NCBI RefSeq assembly: GCF_027023985.1
Contig: NZ_JALVTW010000004.1
Location: forward strand, 1-57,211
Direction: 5' to 3'
DNA length: 57,211 nucleotides
From: Persephonella sp.
Lineage (GTDB): Bacteria; Aquificota; Aquificia; Aquificales; Hydrogenothermaceae
Part shown: in pieces, positions 42,868 to 53,800 of the stretch
Layout: every line of letters begins with the position of its first letter
Position numbering within the stretch: position 1 is the stretch's first letter
Notes under the pieces: model-generated
Database searches by the model: none
Seen by the model: the letters and a program-made list of their open reading frames with translations, nothing else
Told to the model about the DNA's origin: nothing
Position numbers and translations under genes: made by a program

Positions 42868-43713
42868 ATGAGAGAGATAAATGTTTCTGTCATAAAAGAT
42901 AAAGTGAAACAGATGATATTAGATGCAGAGTATAAGCTGCCTGAAGATTTTATAAAAGCTTTAGAAACTGCCAAAGCATTTGAGGAGTCGGAAACAGGAA
43001 AGGAAATACTTGATACTATACTGGAAAATGCAAAAGTAGCAGCAACGGAACAGGTGGCATACTGTCAGGATACAGGATATCCTGTTTTCTTTGTTGAAAT
43101 CGGACAGGATGTTCATATTACCGGCGGAAATATAAGAGATGCTATAAATGAAGCAGTTAGAGAAGCTACAAAAGAAGGATATTTAAGGGCATCTCTTGCT
43201 TATGACCCTATTTTCGACAGAAAAAATACCGGAGATAATACTCCTGCTTTAATCTATTTTGATATTGTTCCTGGAGATAAGATAAAAATTAAATTTGCTG
43301 CCAAAGGAGGCGGTTCTGAAAACCAGAGTAAGCAGGCAATGTTAAAACCTGCAGATGGCATTGAAGGAATTAAAAAATTCGTTCTTAAATCAATAGCAAA
43401 TGCAGGACCAAATGCATGTCCACCGTTTACAGTAGGAGTTGGAATAGGAGGAACTTTTGATTACTCAGCTGTTTTGGCTAAGAAGGCACTTTTCAGGCCT
43501 ATCGGACATAGGCACCCTGACCCAAGAATAGCAATGCTTGAAGAAGAGTTGTTACAACTGGCAAACCAGCTTGGAGTTGGACCCCTCGGTTTCGGAGGAA
43601 CAACAACAGCAGTTGATGTAAAAATAGAAATTGCCCCTGTTCATATAGCATCTTTACCTGTGGCAGTTAATATCCAGTGTCATGCTGCAAGACATACAGA
43701 ATTAGAGATATAA
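42868..43713 (+). CDS. fumA: class I fumarate hydratase, alpha subunit
   Basis: The 281-residue protein is the N-terminal half of the iron-sulfur fumarase family, with cluster cysteines Cys66 (AYCQDTGYP), Cys184 (GPNACPPFTVG) and Cys271 (NIQCHAARH). GGGSENQSKQAML and GFGGTTTAVDVKIE also match. It interconverts fumarate and malate with the beta subunit at 44331. The homologous tartrate dehydratase cannot be excluded by motif alone, but the context (mdh, sucCD) makes fumarase by far more likely. AGGAGA precedes the start. Confidence 0.92.
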   Translation: MREINVSVIKDKVKQMILDAEYKLPEDFIKALETAKAFEESETGKEILDTILENAKVAATEQVAYCQDTGYPVFFVEIGQDVHITGGNIRDAINEAVREATKEGYLRASLAYDPIFDRKNTGDNTPALIYFDIVPGDKIKIKFAAKGGGSENQSKQAMLKPADGIEGIKKFVLKSIANAGPNACPPFTVGVGIGGTFDYSAVLAKKALFRPIGHRHPDPRIAMLEEELLQLANQLGVGPLGFGGTTTAVDVKIEIAPVHIASLPVAVNIQCHAARHTELEI

Positions 43714-43714
43714 A

Positions 43715-44338
43715 ATGGCAACCACCGTAAAAAAAGAGCTTAAAAATAAGAAAAAACCAAGGAAGAAAGTTCCCAGAGCCCTTATATACGAAATGAGGAA
43801 GGGCTCACCTATTTATTATAGGGACTATGATAAAGTTCTAAAGGGGGAGCTTTCATTAGAGGCGGTCATGGGGAGTAGCGGATTACAAGCATGGTTAATT
43901 GACATCATAATTACTTTTTTAAAATCTGTTTTAGACAAAAGCAAGTATATTATCCTGACAAATGAAGTTGGCTATAAGTTTGCTCCACGTAGCTGGTATA
44001 ACCTTGATATAGCCATCTGGGAAAAAGATAAAGTTAAACCATATCTTACACAGGACAAACTTATCCCTGTAGCCCCTGAAGTTGTGATAGAAATTGATAC
44101 TAAGGCTGACCTTAGGAAATTTGAAAATCCCCAGGACTATTTTCATAGAAAAACTCAAGATTTGTTAGATAGCGGAGTAAAAAAAGTTATCTGGATATTT
44201 ACCAAAGACAAAAAAATCTGGATAGCAGAAAACAAAAAACCATGGCTTATAGTAGATTTTGATTATGAAGTTCCTGTGATGGATAAAATTAAGTTTAATC
44301 TTAAAAAATTAATAGAAGAGGAAGGACAAAATGTCTGA
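43715..44338 (+). CDS. Uma2/DUF820 family nuclease-like protein (first copy)
   Basis: The 207-residue protein has a very basic N-terminus (KKELKNKKKPRKKVPR), then the Uma2 restriction-endonuclease-like fold: NLDIAIWEKD, PEVVIEIDTKADL and FHRKTQDLLDSGVKKVIWIF, giving an intact Asp/Glu/Lys set of the PD-(D/E)xK type. The family's activity is unproven; most members are encoded in many copies in Cyanobacteria and other phyla. It starts 1 nt after the fumA stop without a ribosome site and overlaps fumB by 8 nt, so it is co-translated between the fumarase subunits. Confidence 0.8.
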   Translation: MATTVKKELKNKKKPRKKVPRALIYEMRKGSPIYYRDYDKVLKGELSLEAVMGSSGLQAWLIDIIITFLKSVLDKSKYIILTNEVGYKFAPRSWYNLDIAIWEKDKVKPYLTQDKLIPVAPEVVIEIDTKADLRKFENPQDYFHRKTQDLLDSGVKKVIWIFTKDKKIWIAENKKPWLIVDFDYEVPVMDKIKFNLKKLIEEEGQNV

Positions 44339-44900
44339 AGTAAAAAGAATAACAACACCTCTAACAGATGAAATCATTGAAGACCTCAGGGCAGGAGATA
44401 GAGTTTTACTTTCAGGATATGTTTATACAGCAAGAGATGCTGCCCACAAAAGAATGTTAGAAGAATATGAAAAAACAGGGAAACTTCCTTTTGATGTAAA
44501 AGGTCAGGTTATTTATTATGTTGGTCCAACCCCTCCAAAGCCTGGACAGGTTATAGGCTCTGCAGGACCAACCACAGCTTATAGAATGGATAAATATACT
44601 CCCAAATTACACGAACTTGGGCTTGAAGGAACAATAGGGAAAGGATGGAGAGGGCCAGAGGTTAAGGAAGCACTAAAAAAATACAAAGCTGTGTATTTCG
44701 CCGCCTATGGAGGGACGGCGGCACTTTTATCAAAACATATCAAAAGTGTTGAGATAATAGCCTACGAAGATTTAGGCCCTGAAGCTATAAGAAAACTTTA
44801 TTTTGAGGACTTTCCAGTAATTGTTGCAAATGATATTTACGGTGGTGACGTTTTTGAAGAAGGTCAGAAAAAATTTAGAAAATTAGAAATAGACCCATAA
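44331..44900 (+). CDS. fumB: class I fumarate hydratase, beta subunit
   Basis: The 189-residue protein matches the C-terminal half of class I fumarases: [22 protein letters not shown] in parts, [22 protein letters not shown] (in parts), [21 protein letters not shown], and [17 protein letters not shown]. It pairs with the alpha subunit to form the active site. Its ribosome site (AGGAAGG) is inside the Uma2 gene that separates it from fumA. The two-subunit form is common in anaerobic and rTCA organisms. Confidence 0.93.
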   Translation: MSEVKRITTPLTDEIIEDLRAGDRVLLSGYVYTARDAAHKRMLEEYEKTGKLPFDVKGQVIYYVGPTPPKPGQVIGSAGPTTAYRMDKYTPKLHELGLEGTIGKGWRGPEVKEALKKYKAVYFAAYGGTAALLSKHIKSVEIIAYEDLGPEAIRKLYFEDFPVIVANDIYGGDVFEEGQKKFRKLEIDP

Positions 44901-44911
44901 AGGAGGACAGG

Positions 44912-46081
44912 ATGAAGGTACACGAACATCAGGCCAAAGAAATATTTAGAAAATACGGATTACCTGTTCCTGAAGGATATCCTGCTTTTACTGTTGAAGA
45001 AGCTGTAGAAGCAGCACAACAAATTGGAAGATTTCCAGTTGTTGTAAAGGCACAGATTCATGCAGGAGGTAGAGGAAAAGCCGGCGGTGTTAAACTGGCA
45101 CACAATATTGAAGAAGTTCAGCAGTATGCAGCTGAGCTTTTAGGAAAAACACTTGTAACCTTCCAGACAGGTCCGGAAGGACTTCCGGTAAGCAGGGTTT
45201 ATATAGAAGAAGGAACAAACATAGACAAAGAATACTATGTGGCTATTACACTTGACAGAAGCAAATCAAAACTTATCATAATGGCTTCTGCAGAAGGTGG
45301 AATGGAGATTGAAGAAGTTGCCGCTAAAAATCCAGAAGCTATTATTACTGAAGTAATTGACCCATTCTTAGGCTTAAGACCTTATCAAGCAAGGGAAATT
45401 GCATTAAAACTTGGATTTCCTAAAAATCTAATAAATAAAGTAGCATCTGTATTCGTTAAGCTTTACGAAGTTTATATGAATGAAGATGCATCAATGGTTG
45501 AGATTAACCCTCTGGTGCTAACAAAAGAAGGAAATATTGTTGTTCTTGATGCAAAAGTTGATTTTGATGACAATGCATTATTCAGACATCCTGATATTAT
45601 GGAAATGGAAGACCCAACCCAGGAGTCCGAACTTGAGGTTAAAGCAAAACAATACAACCTGAACTATATCAAACTTGATGGAAATATAGCATGTATGGTT
45701 AACGGTGCAGGTCTTGCGATGGCTACAATGGATACAATTAAACTTGCCGGAGGTGAGCCTGCAAACTTCCTTGATGTTGGTGGTTCTGCAAATGCGGAAC
45801 AGATTGCAAATGCATTCAAGATTATCCTCTCTGACCCAAATGTAAAAGCTATTTTCATTAATATCTTTGGTGGAATTTTAAGATGTGATAGACTTGCAGA
45901 AGGTATTATTGAAGCTTCAAAAGAAGTTAAACCTCATGTTCCTATTGTAGTTAGAATGGAAGGAACAAACGTTGAACTCGGTAAGAAAATGCTTGCAGAA
46001 TCTGGACTTGACCTTATTCCTGCTGATACTATGTGGGAAGGAGCACAAAAAGCAGTAGAACTTGCAAAACAAGCAGGATAA
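44912..46081 (+). CDS. sucC: succinyl-CoA synthetase, beta subunit
   Basis: The 389-residue protein has the ATP-grasp start [38 protein letters not shown] (in parts), the magnesium/nucleotide [11 protein letters not shown] stretch, [14 protein letters not shown] and [15 protein letters not shown]. These are characteristic of the ADP-forming enzyme's beta chain. In the reductive cycle it makes succinyl-CoA from succinate. AGGAGG precedes the start. It is separated from sucD by a Uma2 gene. Confidence 0.95.
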   Translation: MKVHEHQAKEIFRKYGLPVPEGYPAFTVEEAVEAAQQIGRFPVVVKAQIHAGGRGKAGGVKLAHNIEEVQQYAAELLGKTLVTFQTGPEGLPVSRVYIEEGTNIDKEYYVAITLDRSKSKLIIMASAEGGMEIEEVAAKNPEAIITEVIDPFLGLRPYQAREIALKLGFPKNLINKVASVFVKLYEVYMNEDASMVEINPLVLTKEGNIVVLDAKVDFDDNALFRHPDIMEMEDPTQESELEVKAKQYNLNYIKLDGNIACMVNGAGLAMATMDTIKLAGGEPANFLDVGGSANAEQIANAFKIILSDPNVKAIFINIFGGILRCDRLAEGIIEASKEVKPHVPIVVRMEGTNVELGKKMLAESGLDLIPADTMWEGAQKAVELAKQAG

Positions 46082-46094
46082 TCAGGAAGGTTAT

Positions 46095-46631
46095 ATGGGA
46101 TTAGCTGATAAATACCTACCTTACTATACGGTAGAGGAAAGAAACAAATGGCAAGGAGATTGGGAACTCATTGAAGGAGTTCCTTATGCTTTGGCATCTC
46201 CTTCCATCGAACATCAAAGAGTAGTAAGAAACTTATTGGTTGAATTAGATAAAGAGATTAAAAACTGTGGAACAAAATGCGAAGTTATACCAGATATTGA
46301 TTACTATGTATCCGAAGATACAGTAGTTAGACCTGATGTAATAGTAATTTGTGGAAATTTAAGGGAAAAAGTTACTATAACTCCTAAAATTATATTTGAA
46401 ATAGTATCTCCATCATCTGTAAAGATGGATGAACATGTCAAATATGAACTTTATGAAAGGGAAGGAGTAGAATATTACTGCTTAATTTATCCGGTAGAAG
46501 ATAGAAAGCATGTAAAAATTTTTCATCTGGAAAATAACAGATACAAAAAAATCTTTGAAACTATTGATGGAAATTTTGAATTTATTTTAAATGGTTGTAA
46601 GCTTAGGGTGGACTTTTCAAAGATACTGTAA
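46095..46631 (+). CDS. Uma2/DUF820 family nuclease-like protein (second copy)
   Basis: The 178-residue protein shows the better known Uma2 pattern: [62 protein letters not shown], then a Lys in [20 protein letters not shown]. The Asp, Glu and Lys of a PD-(D/E)xK site are intact. The ATG at 46095 has AGGAAGG 5 nt upstream and was chosen over an ATG at 46062 inside sucC. It is unlike the first copy in sequence except for the core fold, so the two were probably acquired independently. Confidence 0.85.
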   Translation: MGLADKYLPYYTVEERNKWQGDWELIEGVPYALASPSIEHQRVVRNLLVELDKEIKNCGTKCEVIPDIDYYVSEDTVVRPDVIVICGNLREKVTITPKIIFEIVSPSSVKMDEHVKYELYEREGVEYYCLIYPVEDRKHVKIFHLENNRYKKIFETIDGNFEFILNGCKLRVDFSKIL

Positions 46632-46655
46632 ATAACAATAAGGAGGATAAGGAGA

Positions 46656-47534
46656 ATGAGCGTATTAGTAAATAAAGATACAAAAGTTATTGTTCAAGGA
46701 ATAACAGGAAGAGAAGGTTCTTTCCATGCAACACAATGCAAAGCCTATGGAACACAGGTTGTAGGCGGGGTTACTCCAGGAAAAGGAGGACAGGAAGTAG
46801 AAGGAATTCCTGTTTTTGATAGTGTAAAAGAAGCTGTTGATAATACAGGGGCAGATTGTTCTCTCATTTTTGTTCCACCTCCATTTGCAGCAGATGCAAT
46901 TCTTGAGGCTGTAGATGCAGGAATTAAAACAGTTATCTGTATAACAGAAGGAATTCCTGTTAATGATATGATACCTGTTAAAAATTATATAAAAACATAC
47001 TATCCTGATACTGTTTTAATCGGGCCAAACTGCCCAGGTGTAATAACACCAGAAGAAGCAAAAATCGGTATTATGCCAGGACATATTTTCAAAAGAGGAA
47101 ATGTTGGAATTGTTTCAAGATCAGGAACTCTTACCTATGAAGCTGCATTCCAGCTTTCAAACAAAGGAATTGGACAATCAACAGTTATTGGAATAGGTGG
47201 TGACCCAGTTCCAGGAACTGTTTTTTCTGATGTTTTAAAATGGTTCCAGGATGACCCTGAAACAGAAGCAATTGTTATGATTGGAGAAATTGGTGGAACA
47301 GCAGAAGAAGAAGCCGCTGAATTTATAAAAGAATATGTAACAAAACCTGTAGTTGCTTATATCGCAGGTGTAACAGCTCCTCCAGGAAAAAGAATGGGAC
47401 ACGCAGGTGCTATTATTGCAGGAGGAAAAGGAACTGCCGAAGAAAAATACAAAGCACTTGAAGCCGCAGGTGCAAAAACAGTTAAGAATATATCATTTAT
47501 CGGAGATGCAGTAGCAGAAGTTTTAAACAAATAA
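46656..47534 (+). CDS. sucD: succinyl-CoA synthetase, alpha subunit
   Basis: The 292-residue protein has the CoA-binding start [42 protein letters not shown] in parts, [25 protein letters not shown], and the phospho-histidine His249 in [12 protein letters not shown]. It carries the covalent phosphate intermediate. A double AAGGAGG/AAGGAG precedes the ATG. A strong terminator follows at once, ending the operon. Confidence 0.95.
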   Translation: MSVLVNKDTKVIVQGITGREGSFHATQCKAYGTQVVGGVTPGKGGQEVEGIPVFDSVKEAVDNTGADCSLIFVPPPFAADAILEAVDAGIKTVICITEGIPVNDMIPVKNYIKTYYPDTVLIGPNCPGVITPEEAKIGIMPGHIFKRGNVGIVSRSGTLTYEAAFQLSNKGIGQSTVIGIGGDPVPGTVFSDVLKWFQDDPETEAIVMIGEIGGTAEEEAAEFIKEYVTKPVVAYIAGVTAPPGKRMGHAGAIIAGGKGTAEEKYKALEAAGAKTVKNISFIGDAVAEVLNK

Positions 47535-47563
47535 AAAAAGGGGGTTTAAAGCCCCCTTTTTAT
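47535..47563 (+). terminator. intrinsic terminator of the mdh-sucD operon
   Basis: AAAAAGGGGG (47535-47544), a 7-nt loop and CCCCCTTTTT (47552-47561) form a long stem with a T-rich end; it starts directly after the sucD stop codon. Confidence 0.92.
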
Positions 47564-47630
47564 TTATTTCAAGTTTTTGATTTCTTTAGAATTATTTAAG
47601 GTTAACAAATTTCACTTAAATAAAAATTTT

Positions 47631-48227
47631 TTACTTCTTTTCTTTTAATAAAATCTTAAATATATTATCCAAAATAAAATCTGTTTCCTCTAAAATAGAA
47701 GTTTTCATTCCATTAACAAACCATTTTAAAGAGCTTGAAAGTATCACTCCCATGATTAATCTAACAGCGAATTCAGGGTCTATATTTTTTATTTCACCAT
47801 TTTTTATTCCAAATTCAATAATTTCTTTTACTTTATTCCAGTAAGATGTAACGATTTCTTCAAGTTTTTTTCTTTTATCTTCATCCACATACAAAACATC
47901 AGAAAAAACAATTTTAGGTAAAGATTTAGTTTCATTAATAAGCTTCATATGTTCAGTAATTATAATTTTTAATTTTTGGCGTGCAGATTCACCATATTCA
48001 GCCTTTTCAGTAATTTTTTCCAGTTCCTGCCTGAGATTTTCAAGGAAATAAATAATCATCTCATCCTTGTTTTTAAAATATTTGTAAATGGCAGGTTGCG
48101 AAACACCTAATCTTTTTGCCACCTCAATGGTGGAAACTTCGGACAAGCCTTTTTCTGCTATAATTTGGCTGATGGTATAAAAGACCTCTTTCTTCCTTTC
48201 CTCAACACTTTTCCTTTTTCTACCCAC
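47631..48227 (-). CDS. TetR-family transcriptional repressor
   Basis: The protein (198 residues) has a basic start (GRKRKSVEERKKEV), the TetR helix-turn-helix SEVSTIEVAKRLGVSQPAIYKYFKNKDEM (in parts) and a helical ligand-binding C-terminal domain. The GTG at 48227 is chosen because GGAAGG is 7 nt upstream; the GTG at 48233 would be only 1 nt from it. It diverges from a TolC-MFP-RND operon and is the likely local repressor of it. The ligand is unknown. Confidence 0.88.
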   Translation of the reverse strand: MGRKRKSVEERKKEVFYTISQIIAEKGLSEVSTIEVAKRLGVSQPAIYKYFKNKDEMIIYFLENLRQELEKITEKAEYGESARQKLKIIITEHMKLINETKSLPKIVFSDVLYVDEDKRKKLEEIVTSYWNKVKEIIEFGIKNGEIKNIDPEFAVRLIMGVILSSSLKWFVNGMKTSILEETDFILDNIFKILLKEKK

Positions 48228-48319
48228 GGCCACACCTTCCTAAAGTTTATTTGCTTAATAACATTTCATATTATTATTAAAACACGGAATTAATATAAAG
48301 TTAAATTTTTTTGTAATCC

Positions 48320-48359
48320 TTGACATAAAGCAATTTTTGATTTATTATTAATTAATAAT
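48320..48359 (+). promoter_or_regulatory. promoter and candidate TetR operator of the efflux operon
   Basis: TTGACA (48320-48325), a 17-nt spacer and TATTAT (48343-48348) form a strong promoter. A perfect 16-bp palindrome, ATTATTAATTAATAAT (48344-48359), covers the -10 and the start region. The layout fits repression by the divergent TetR protein, which is inferred. Confidence 0.7.
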
Positions 48360-48390
48360 TAGTTATTTTAATATAACCAATGGGGTAAAT

Positions 48391-49650
48391 ATGAGATACA
48401 AAGCTTTGCTGCTAACATTAATAACCTGTTATTTTTCCTATGGAACAACTTTAACTGAAGTCATACAGACAGCTAAGGAGAATAGTCCTATCCTGAAGCA
48501 AAAAAGAGTAGAAATCCAGATTAAACATTCAGAAAAAAGTATGGTCAATGCCAAAAGATTTGGTGAAATCAACCTGTTTGGAACATTTCGCAGATATGAA
48601 GATAAAAGAATTCTTTATCCAATCTCTCCACCTATTAATCCGAGAACTATTATAGGAGCACGAAATCAGTTCGTAGCAGGTATATCTTATAATATTCCAT
48701 TGTTTACAGGTTTTGAACTTGAAAGGAAAGTTGATATTCTGGATTTATCAGAAAAAGTCAAAAAGATAGATTACAAACTAACAGAGCAGCAACTAATTTT
48801 CAATATTAAATCCATATATTACAAAATACTTTCCCTCCAAAAACAGAAAAAAGCCCTTGAAGCATACAAAAAATCAATGGAAAAACTGTATGAAAATATA
48901 AATGAAGCATACAAAGTTGGAAGGAAACCTGAAACTGACCTTTTAAAAGTCCAGTATGGTCTTGAAGAAATAAAGGCAAATTTAGAAAAAGTTGAAAACA
49001 GCATAAACTCTCTAAAATCTGTATTAATTGCCCTTATAGGAAAAGATATTGATTTATCAGAACTTGAGGACGTCCAATCCCAATCACAAATTCCACAGCT
49101 TAAAGATGTAAAGCAGCTTAAAAAAGTTCAAAAAATAAACCTTGCTTATGATATATCAGATAAAAAGTTAGACATTGCAAAAAGCCTTTATTTACCAAGA
49201 ATTTACTTTAACTCACAACTCCAGAGAAATATGGGAAATGACGAATATAAAGACCTATGGTTTATAGGTTTTACAGTAAAATATAACCTTTTTGATTTTG
49301 GATACAGGAAAAATCAGTATATAAAAGCAAAATTAGAGAAAGAAAAAGTCCTTTATCAGAAAAAAGCTGTAATCCTAAAACTCAAATCAGAAATTCAAAA
49401 AGCCCTTGATGATATAAAATCTGCAACAGCAAAATTAAATGCTTCTAAAAAACAGCTTGAATATGCAAAACAGGTTGAAGAATCAGAAAAGGCAAAGTAT
49501 GAAGAGGGAGTATCAGACCTTTACGACTACTTATATGCCAAGGCACAAAAATTCATGGCTGAAAGTTACTATTATCAGGCCTTTTATAACAGAGAAACAG
49601 CAATAGCATATCTAAAATATCTGTTAGAGGAGATAGGAGATGAAAGGTAA
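48391..49650 (+). CDS. TolC-family outer-membrane efflux protein
   Basis: The 419-residue protein has a signal peptide (YKALLLTLITCYFSYG), then two repeats of long helical hairpins with short beta strands, typical of outer-membrane efflux proteins: LTEVIQTAKENSPILKQKRVE near the start, the EAYKVGRKPETDLLKVQYGL turn and VSDLYDYLYAKAQKF near the end. It should form the outer-membrane channel of the tripartite pump encoded by the next two genes. TGGGGT lies before the start; its end overlaps the next gene by 11 nt. Confidence 0.9.
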   Translation: MRYKALLLTLITCYFSYGTTLTEVIQTAKENSPILKQKRVEIQIKHSEKSMVNAKRFGEINLFGTFRRYEDKRILYPISPPINPRTIIGARNQFVAGISYNIPLFTGFELERKVDILDLSEKVKKIDYKLTEQQLIFNIKSIYYKILSLQKQKKALEAYKKSMEKLYENINEAYKVGRKPETDLLKVQYGLEEIKANLEKVENSINSLKSVLIALIGKDIDLSELEDVQSQSQIPQLKDVKQLKKVQKINLAYDISDKKLDIAKSLYLPRIYFNSQLQRNMGNDEYKDLWFIGFTVKYNLFDFGYRKNQYIKAKLEKEKVLYQKKAVILKLKSEIQKALDDIKSATAKLNASKKQLEYAKQVEESEKAKYEEGVSDLYDYLYAKAQKFMAESYYYQAFYNRETAIAYLKYLLEEIGDER

Positions 49651-50827
49651 GCTGAAGTTTATAATTATAATTCTGATAGTTATTATTCTTGTTATATCAG
49701 GAATTAGACTAATCAAAAAAAGAAAAGAACATCTTGCTCATCTACAAAAACCTGAAATTCCTGTATATGTTGTAAAAGGAACTTCCGTAAAACAAGGTAG
49801 TATCTTAGTATCAAATGATGTATTAGGCACAATAAGACCTGTGAATACAGTAAAAGTTGCCTCAAAAATTCCAGGATATATAAAGAAAATCAATGTAAAA
49901 ATTGGAGATAAAGTAAAAAAAGGACAACTTCTTGTAAACATAGACCCAACCCAGATAAACAGCCAGATAGAAAACACAAAACTGAATATCTCAAACCTGC
50001 AGGTTCAACTGCAAGCATTAAAAATCAAACAGCAAGCTGCACAAACTAATTTAACAACAAGAAAAAATATCTATGAAAGGGACAAAAAACTTTATGAGAA
50101 AAAAGCAATATCAAAAGAAAAACTGGAAAAAAGCCTAACAGCCTATAAGCTTGCTCAAGCTCAGTATAAAGAAGTCCAATCTGCTATTGAACAGGTTAGT
50201 AACAAAATAAAAGAGCTAAAAAACAATCTTTCATCATTATATGACCAGCTTGCATATCTGAAAATAACATCTCCGGTTAATGGTGTTGTTCAAAATATTA
50301 TTCTTAGAGAAGGAAATCTTGCCCTTCCTGGAAAACCCATTATTTCAATAGAGAGCACAGATAAATATGAAATAGTTGCAGAAATTCCCCACGACCTTAA
50401 AATAACACCTGACACATTTGCTATAGTCTATATAAACGGTAAACCACATCAGTTTAAAATAACAAATATTTATCCTGTGGCAGGTAAACATCACTTAAAA
50501 ATGATAAGAATAGTTCTATCCCAAAAACCTGAAAACCTTGTATCAAACAGCTACATAAACATATCCCTTGCCAGAAAAATTTCCGGATTAGTAGTTCCTG
50601 AAAATGCGGTTCTCCATCTATCAAACGGAGCATTCGTTTTAACCAATCAAAACGGTGTTTTCAAAAAAATTCCAGTTAAAGTTTTAGGAGAAAACGAAAA
50701 ATTTGCAGTTGTCACAGGAAATATATCAGAAGGCACTATAGTTGCCGTTGCTGAAGAAAATAAACTCAGACTTTTATCCCTTGGGAAAAAAGGAAAAATC
50801 CTGACAGCAGAGGCAAAAAATGAGTAA
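49640..50827 (+). CDS. periplasmic adaptor (membrane fusion protein) of an RND pump
   Basis: The 395-residue protein has one N-terminal membrane anchor (FIIIILIVIILVISGIRLI), a lipoyl half-motif (VKVASKIPGYIKKINVKIGDKVKKGQLL in parts), a long helical hairpin (about 110-205), the second lipoyl half (ITSPVNGVVQNIILREGNLALPG, in parts) and a beta-barrel domain. It links the inner-membrane pump to the TolC-like channel. It overlaps both neighbours, so the three are translated together. Confidence 0.9.
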   Translation: MKGKLKFIIIILIVIILVISGIRLIKKRKEHLAHLQKPEIPVYVVKGTSVKQGSILVSNDVLGTIRPVNTVKVASKIPGYIKKINVKIGDKVKKGQLLVNIDPTQINSQIENTKLNISNLQVQLQALKIKQQAAQTNLTTRKNIYERDKKLYEKKAISKEKLEKSLTAYKLAQAQYKEVQSAIEQVSNKIKELKNNLSSLYDQLAYLKITSPVNGVVQNIILREGNLALPGKPIISIESTDKYEIVAEIPHDLKITPDTFAIVYINGKPHQFKITNIYPVAGKHHLKMIRIVLSQKPENLVSNSYINISLARKISGLVVPENAVLHLSNGAFVLTNQNGVFKKIPVKVLGENEKFAVVTGNISEGTIVAVAEENKLRLLSLGKKGKILTAEAKNE

Positions 50828-53800
50828 GAATATAGTTGAATTTGTCCTGAAAAGACCGCATTTTATACTTTCCCTGATACTTTCTCTGTCAATCCTCGGG
50901 GTAATCGGATTTTTTGAGATAAAACAAAAACTTTTCCCAGATGTTAACAGACCTGTCATAGCAGTGGTTGTTTTCCAGCCGGGAGCATCTGCAACAGATA
51001 TGGCAGAAAACGTAGCCATCCCAATAGAAAAAAGATTATTCACGATAGACAAAGTCAGAACAGTATCATCCACGATAAATGATGAGATAGCCGTTATATC
51101 AGCCGAATTTGAGTATGAAAAGGATATAGAACAGGCAACAACAGACGTCCAAAATGAGATAAATAAAGTGAAATCATTGCTTCCCAAAGGTATAAGAGAA
51201 CCCCAAATTTACAAAATCACTGATGCAACCCCGCCTGTATTAGTTCTATCTGTTTCACCCAAAAGCCCTGATATATCCCTATCAGATGTCCGTCAACTTG
51301 CAGAAAATCAGATTAAAAATAGACTTTTAAGACTAAAAGAGGTTGCAAATGTAGATGTATTCGGTGGTTACAAGAAAGAGGTTTTAATCCAGATAGACAA
51401 AAATAAACTTAATAAATACGGACTTTCATACACAGATATAATCAGAAAAATCCAGCAAACAAATGCAGATATACCAATAGGTATTGTTTTAAATAAAAAT
51501 GATGAATTTCTTATAAAATCATTAAACAAGAAAAATGATTTAGATAAACTGAAAAATCTGCAGATTACCCCATCAATTAAACTGTCTGATATAGCAACAG
51601 TTAAATATGGCACATTCCAAAACCGTGTCCTTTACTACGGAAACGGCAAACCTGCAATAGCACTGGCAGTCCAAAGACAACCAACAGGAGATGCACTTAA
51701 AGCAATAGATGCAGTAAAAGCGCTAATCCCAGAGCTTAAAAAAGAATTTCCACAGCTTGACTTTCAAATATCAGATACACAGGAAAAAATTATAAGACTC
51801 AGTAATATTAATATGTTTGAAGCCCTCAGAGACGCTATTATTATCACCGCTATTGTAATTTTCTTCTTCCTTGCAAACATCAGACAGATGATAATAGCAG
51901 GTATCTCTATTCCATTTGTTTATGCAATTACCATAGGAATAATGTGGCTTCTCGGAATGGAGTTTAATATTGTTACCCTTACAGCTATAATTCTTGCCCT
52001 TGGTATGCTTGTTGATGACGCAATTGTTATTCTTGAGAATATAGAAAGACATTTATATGAACTAAAGGAGCCAACCAGACAGGCAGTTATAAACGGGACA
52101 AAAGAAGTTGTTTTTGCAGTTCTGGCAGGAACAATAGCTACATCTGTTGTATTACTCCCACTTCTATTTGTCGGTGATTATCCACAAAGAATATTCCGCC
52201 CCCTTGCTGGAACACTTTTAATAGCAGTAATAGTTTCTTATTTTGTATCAATTACCCTTATTCCTTTACTTGCACCATTTTTACTGAAAAAAACAAATGA
52301 GAAAAATAGATTTGAAGCCATTGTTTACAAAGTATCAGAGTTTATACTAAATCCTCTTAGGAATTTTTACACAGGCGCTGTCAAAAATGTATTCAGGAAA
52401 AAGTTTTTTGCTATCCCTTATTTTGTTTTCATAATAATGATGTTTGTTGTTAGTATGAGGGTCATTATTCCGATAGTCGGTAGAGAAATTATGCCCCCTA
52501 TGGATACAGGTATTGTAAAAGCAACAGTAATAACAGATAGTAACCTTTCAACAAAGCAAGTTGAAGAAGTAATAAAACAGATTAATCAAATATTTAAAAA
52601 TGATAAAAAGGTAGAGATTTATTCAATAGCTGCAGGTTCAGAACCTGGAGTTCTTACCATAGGCAAAGGAAACACACCACAAACAATATCAATCACCGCC
52701 CATTATATAGACAGATTTCACAGAAAAGAGACAATATGGGATATAGAAAGACAGTTAAGGGAAAAAATCTGGCAGATACCAAATATCAAATATGTTGCTG
52801 TTTATGATTATGGAGCAACTCCACTATCAACAATCAAAGGTAATCTTGATGCAAGGCTAAGCGGAGATGATTTTAAAGAATTGGATATTTTAGGAAATAA
52901 AGTCCTGCAAGCTGCATATAATACAGGCGGATTAACATCTGTATTTAGAAAATGGGATTATGACAAAGTTGTTTATAACCTGAAAATAGATTATAAAAAA
53001 GCCTTAACTTACCATCTAACACCGTTTATGATAGCATCCCAGCTTGGAACAAAAATAAGAGGAGGGATTGTTTCCCTATATAGCATTCCAAATGAAAAAA
53101 GCCTTTTCATAAGAGTTAGCTATAATCAGCCTCAAATAAATTCCATAAAAGATTTAGATAATTACTACATAGACACACCTGTAGGAAAAATACCCTTAAA
53201 AGCAATTGCACATGTAGAAAAAAGAATAGAACCTACTCTTATTACCAGACAGGATTTAATGTATACACTTGACGTTCTTGGATATAGAGAAAAAGCAGCG
53301 ATAACACATATAGTCCAGAATTTCCATAAAGCACTTAAACAAGAACACTTCCATCTACCACCAGGATATTATCTGTCAAACGAAGGGGATATAAAGCAAC
53401 TTAAAGATGCAATGTTTAGGATGATAAAAGCTATTGGACTTGGAATTGTATTCTTATTTTTTGCTCTTGCACCAGCGTTCAGGTCTTTTTCTTCTCCAAT
53501 AGCCGTTATATTTGCAATTCCCCTTTCTGTGATTGGAGCAGCATGGGCAATACTGGCAATGGGATATCATCAGTCAATGCCTGGACTTATGGGTATTGTT
53601 TTACTTGCAGGAATAATAACCAAAAACTCTATTCTACTTATAGATTTTATCCAGATGGCACTTGAAGAGGGAAAAAGTATAGAAGAAGCAATCATTGGTA
53701 GTATAAAAGTAAGAACAAGACCTGTTTTAATGACTGCATTTGGAACATCAGCAGGTATGATACCAATTGCTTTAGGCTGGGCACTTGGACTTGAAAGGCT

